Source: Ignavibacteriota bacterium
Lineage (GTDB): Bacteria; Bacteroidota; Ignavibacteria; Ignavibacteriales; Melioribacteraceae
Direction of reading: 5' to 3'
Assembly (NCBI GenBank): GCA_016716225.1
Contig: JADJWT010000001.1
Span: 3,172,501 to 3,236,500 of the forward strand
DNA length: 64,000 nucleotides
This document shows positions 63,818-64,000 of the stretch, piece by piece; the first letter of the stretch is position 1; the number at the start of each line of letters is the position of its first letter. The translations under genes were made by a program, and so were the position numbers. The notes under the pieces were generated by a model. The model was not told the origin of the DNA. It ran no database searches and saw only the letters and a list, made by a program, of their open reading frames with translations.

Positions 63818-64000
63818 TTAAATTAAAAGTCTATAGTTTTTATCATTAAATGAATGATTATCATGACCTAATTGGATATAAACGATTTTAGATTTACCGT
63901 AACTATTTGTCCAGCCAATAATTGTTTCACTTTCCGGATGAGTGGTTGTAAATATTGGAGAAACAGTTGTTAGTATTTTATACTTACCATAAATCTCATC
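63818..64000 (-). CDS. ThuA-like domain protein, C-terminal end (partial)
   Basis: Reading the minus strand from 64000 to a stop at 63818-63820 gives 60 residues without interruption: DEIYGKYKILTTVSPIFTTT, then SETIIGWTNSYGKSKIVYIQ and LGHDNHSFNDKNYRLLI. The GWTNSYGKSKIVYIQLGHD pattern is the end of the ThuA (trehalose-utilisation-like, PF06283-type) domain. The N-terminal part lies beyond the window. These proteins often accompany Gfo/Idh/MocA oxidoreductases. Confidence 0.75.
   Translation of the reverse strand, partial: DEIYGKYKILTTVSPIFTTTHPESETIIGWTNSYGKSKIVYIQLGHDNHSFNDKNYRLLI

Noticed and set aside
1..64000. tRNA, rRNA and CRISPR arrays
   Set aside because: No cloverleaf-like CCA-ending segments, rRNA core sequences or regularly spaced repeats were seen on reading the window.

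Overview
This is low-GC bacterial DNA, with A+T well above 60% by eye. It most likely comes from the Ignavibacteria/Melioribacter side of the Bacteroidota-Chlorobi group. The taxonomic clues are two secreted proteins (49120..50790 and 61731..63728) that end in type IX secretion sorting domains with the NQNYPNPFNPST motif, a TonB-dependent receptor with no SusD partner, and many signal peptides ending in A-Q. No rRNA, tRNA or CRISPR array was seen. This assignment is an inference from motifs, not a search.

Region 1 (1..1166) is a decayed IS3-family element cut by the window edge. A scrap of what may be a KAP-type NTPase gene abuts its right end.

Region 2 (1482..20973) is a tightly packed plus-strand operon for breaking down pectin-derived uronic acids. 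It holds a GH105 unsaturated uronyl hydrolase, a LacI regulator, a GH28 polygalacturonase, a DUF4861 protein, UxaC, UxaE (tagaturonate epimerase), KDPG aldolase, an SDR-type UxuB, KDG kinase, a LarA-family nickel racemase homologue, a PdxB-like dehydrogenase, 6-phosphogluconate dehydrogenase, KduI, an ExuT-like transporter, a plant-type glucuronokinase, a GalU-like uridylyltransferase and KduD. KduI, KduD, KDG kinase and Eda form a complete route for unsaturated uronates. UxaC, UxaE and UxuB lead to mannonate, but no mannonate dehydratase (UxuA) is present. The LarA homologue plus Gnd suggest an alternative mannonate-to-gluconate-to-6-phosphogluconate route. Glucuronokinase plus GalU suggest direct salvage of glucuronate into UDP-glucuronate.

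Region 3 (21181..22416) is a second, nearly identical, equally broken IS3 copy in the same orientation, so the two copies bracket the uronate operon like a composite transposon. Region 4 (22417..25405) is the remnant of another mobile element: a HerA/TraG-like ATPase truncated by the IS, an unknown protein, a TOTE-type archaeo-eukaryotic primase and an excisionase-like HTH protein.

Region 5 (25666..61547) is a long plus-strand polysaccharide-utilisation region. It contains PL22 oligogalacturonate lyase, GH28, GH105, GH2 beta-glucuronidase, GH20, several secreted alpha/alpha-toroid proteins of unrecognised family (including a paralogous 626/625-residue pair), NagB-like deaminase, glycerate kinase, SSS and Nramp-like transporters, a TonB receptor, a T9SS beta-helix protein, two purple-acid-phosphatase-like genes (one frameshifted), a Gfo/Idh/MocA protein and a DUF5009 acyltransferase-like protein. 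Three intergenic sites sharing GTATACC (before 25666, 38204 and 46162) look like operators of the GntR/LacI hybrid regulator at 38204.

Region 6 (61731..64000) holds a secreted protein of seven DUF5666 repeats with a T9SS domain, a terminator, and the C-terminal end of a ThuA-like gene on the minus strand.
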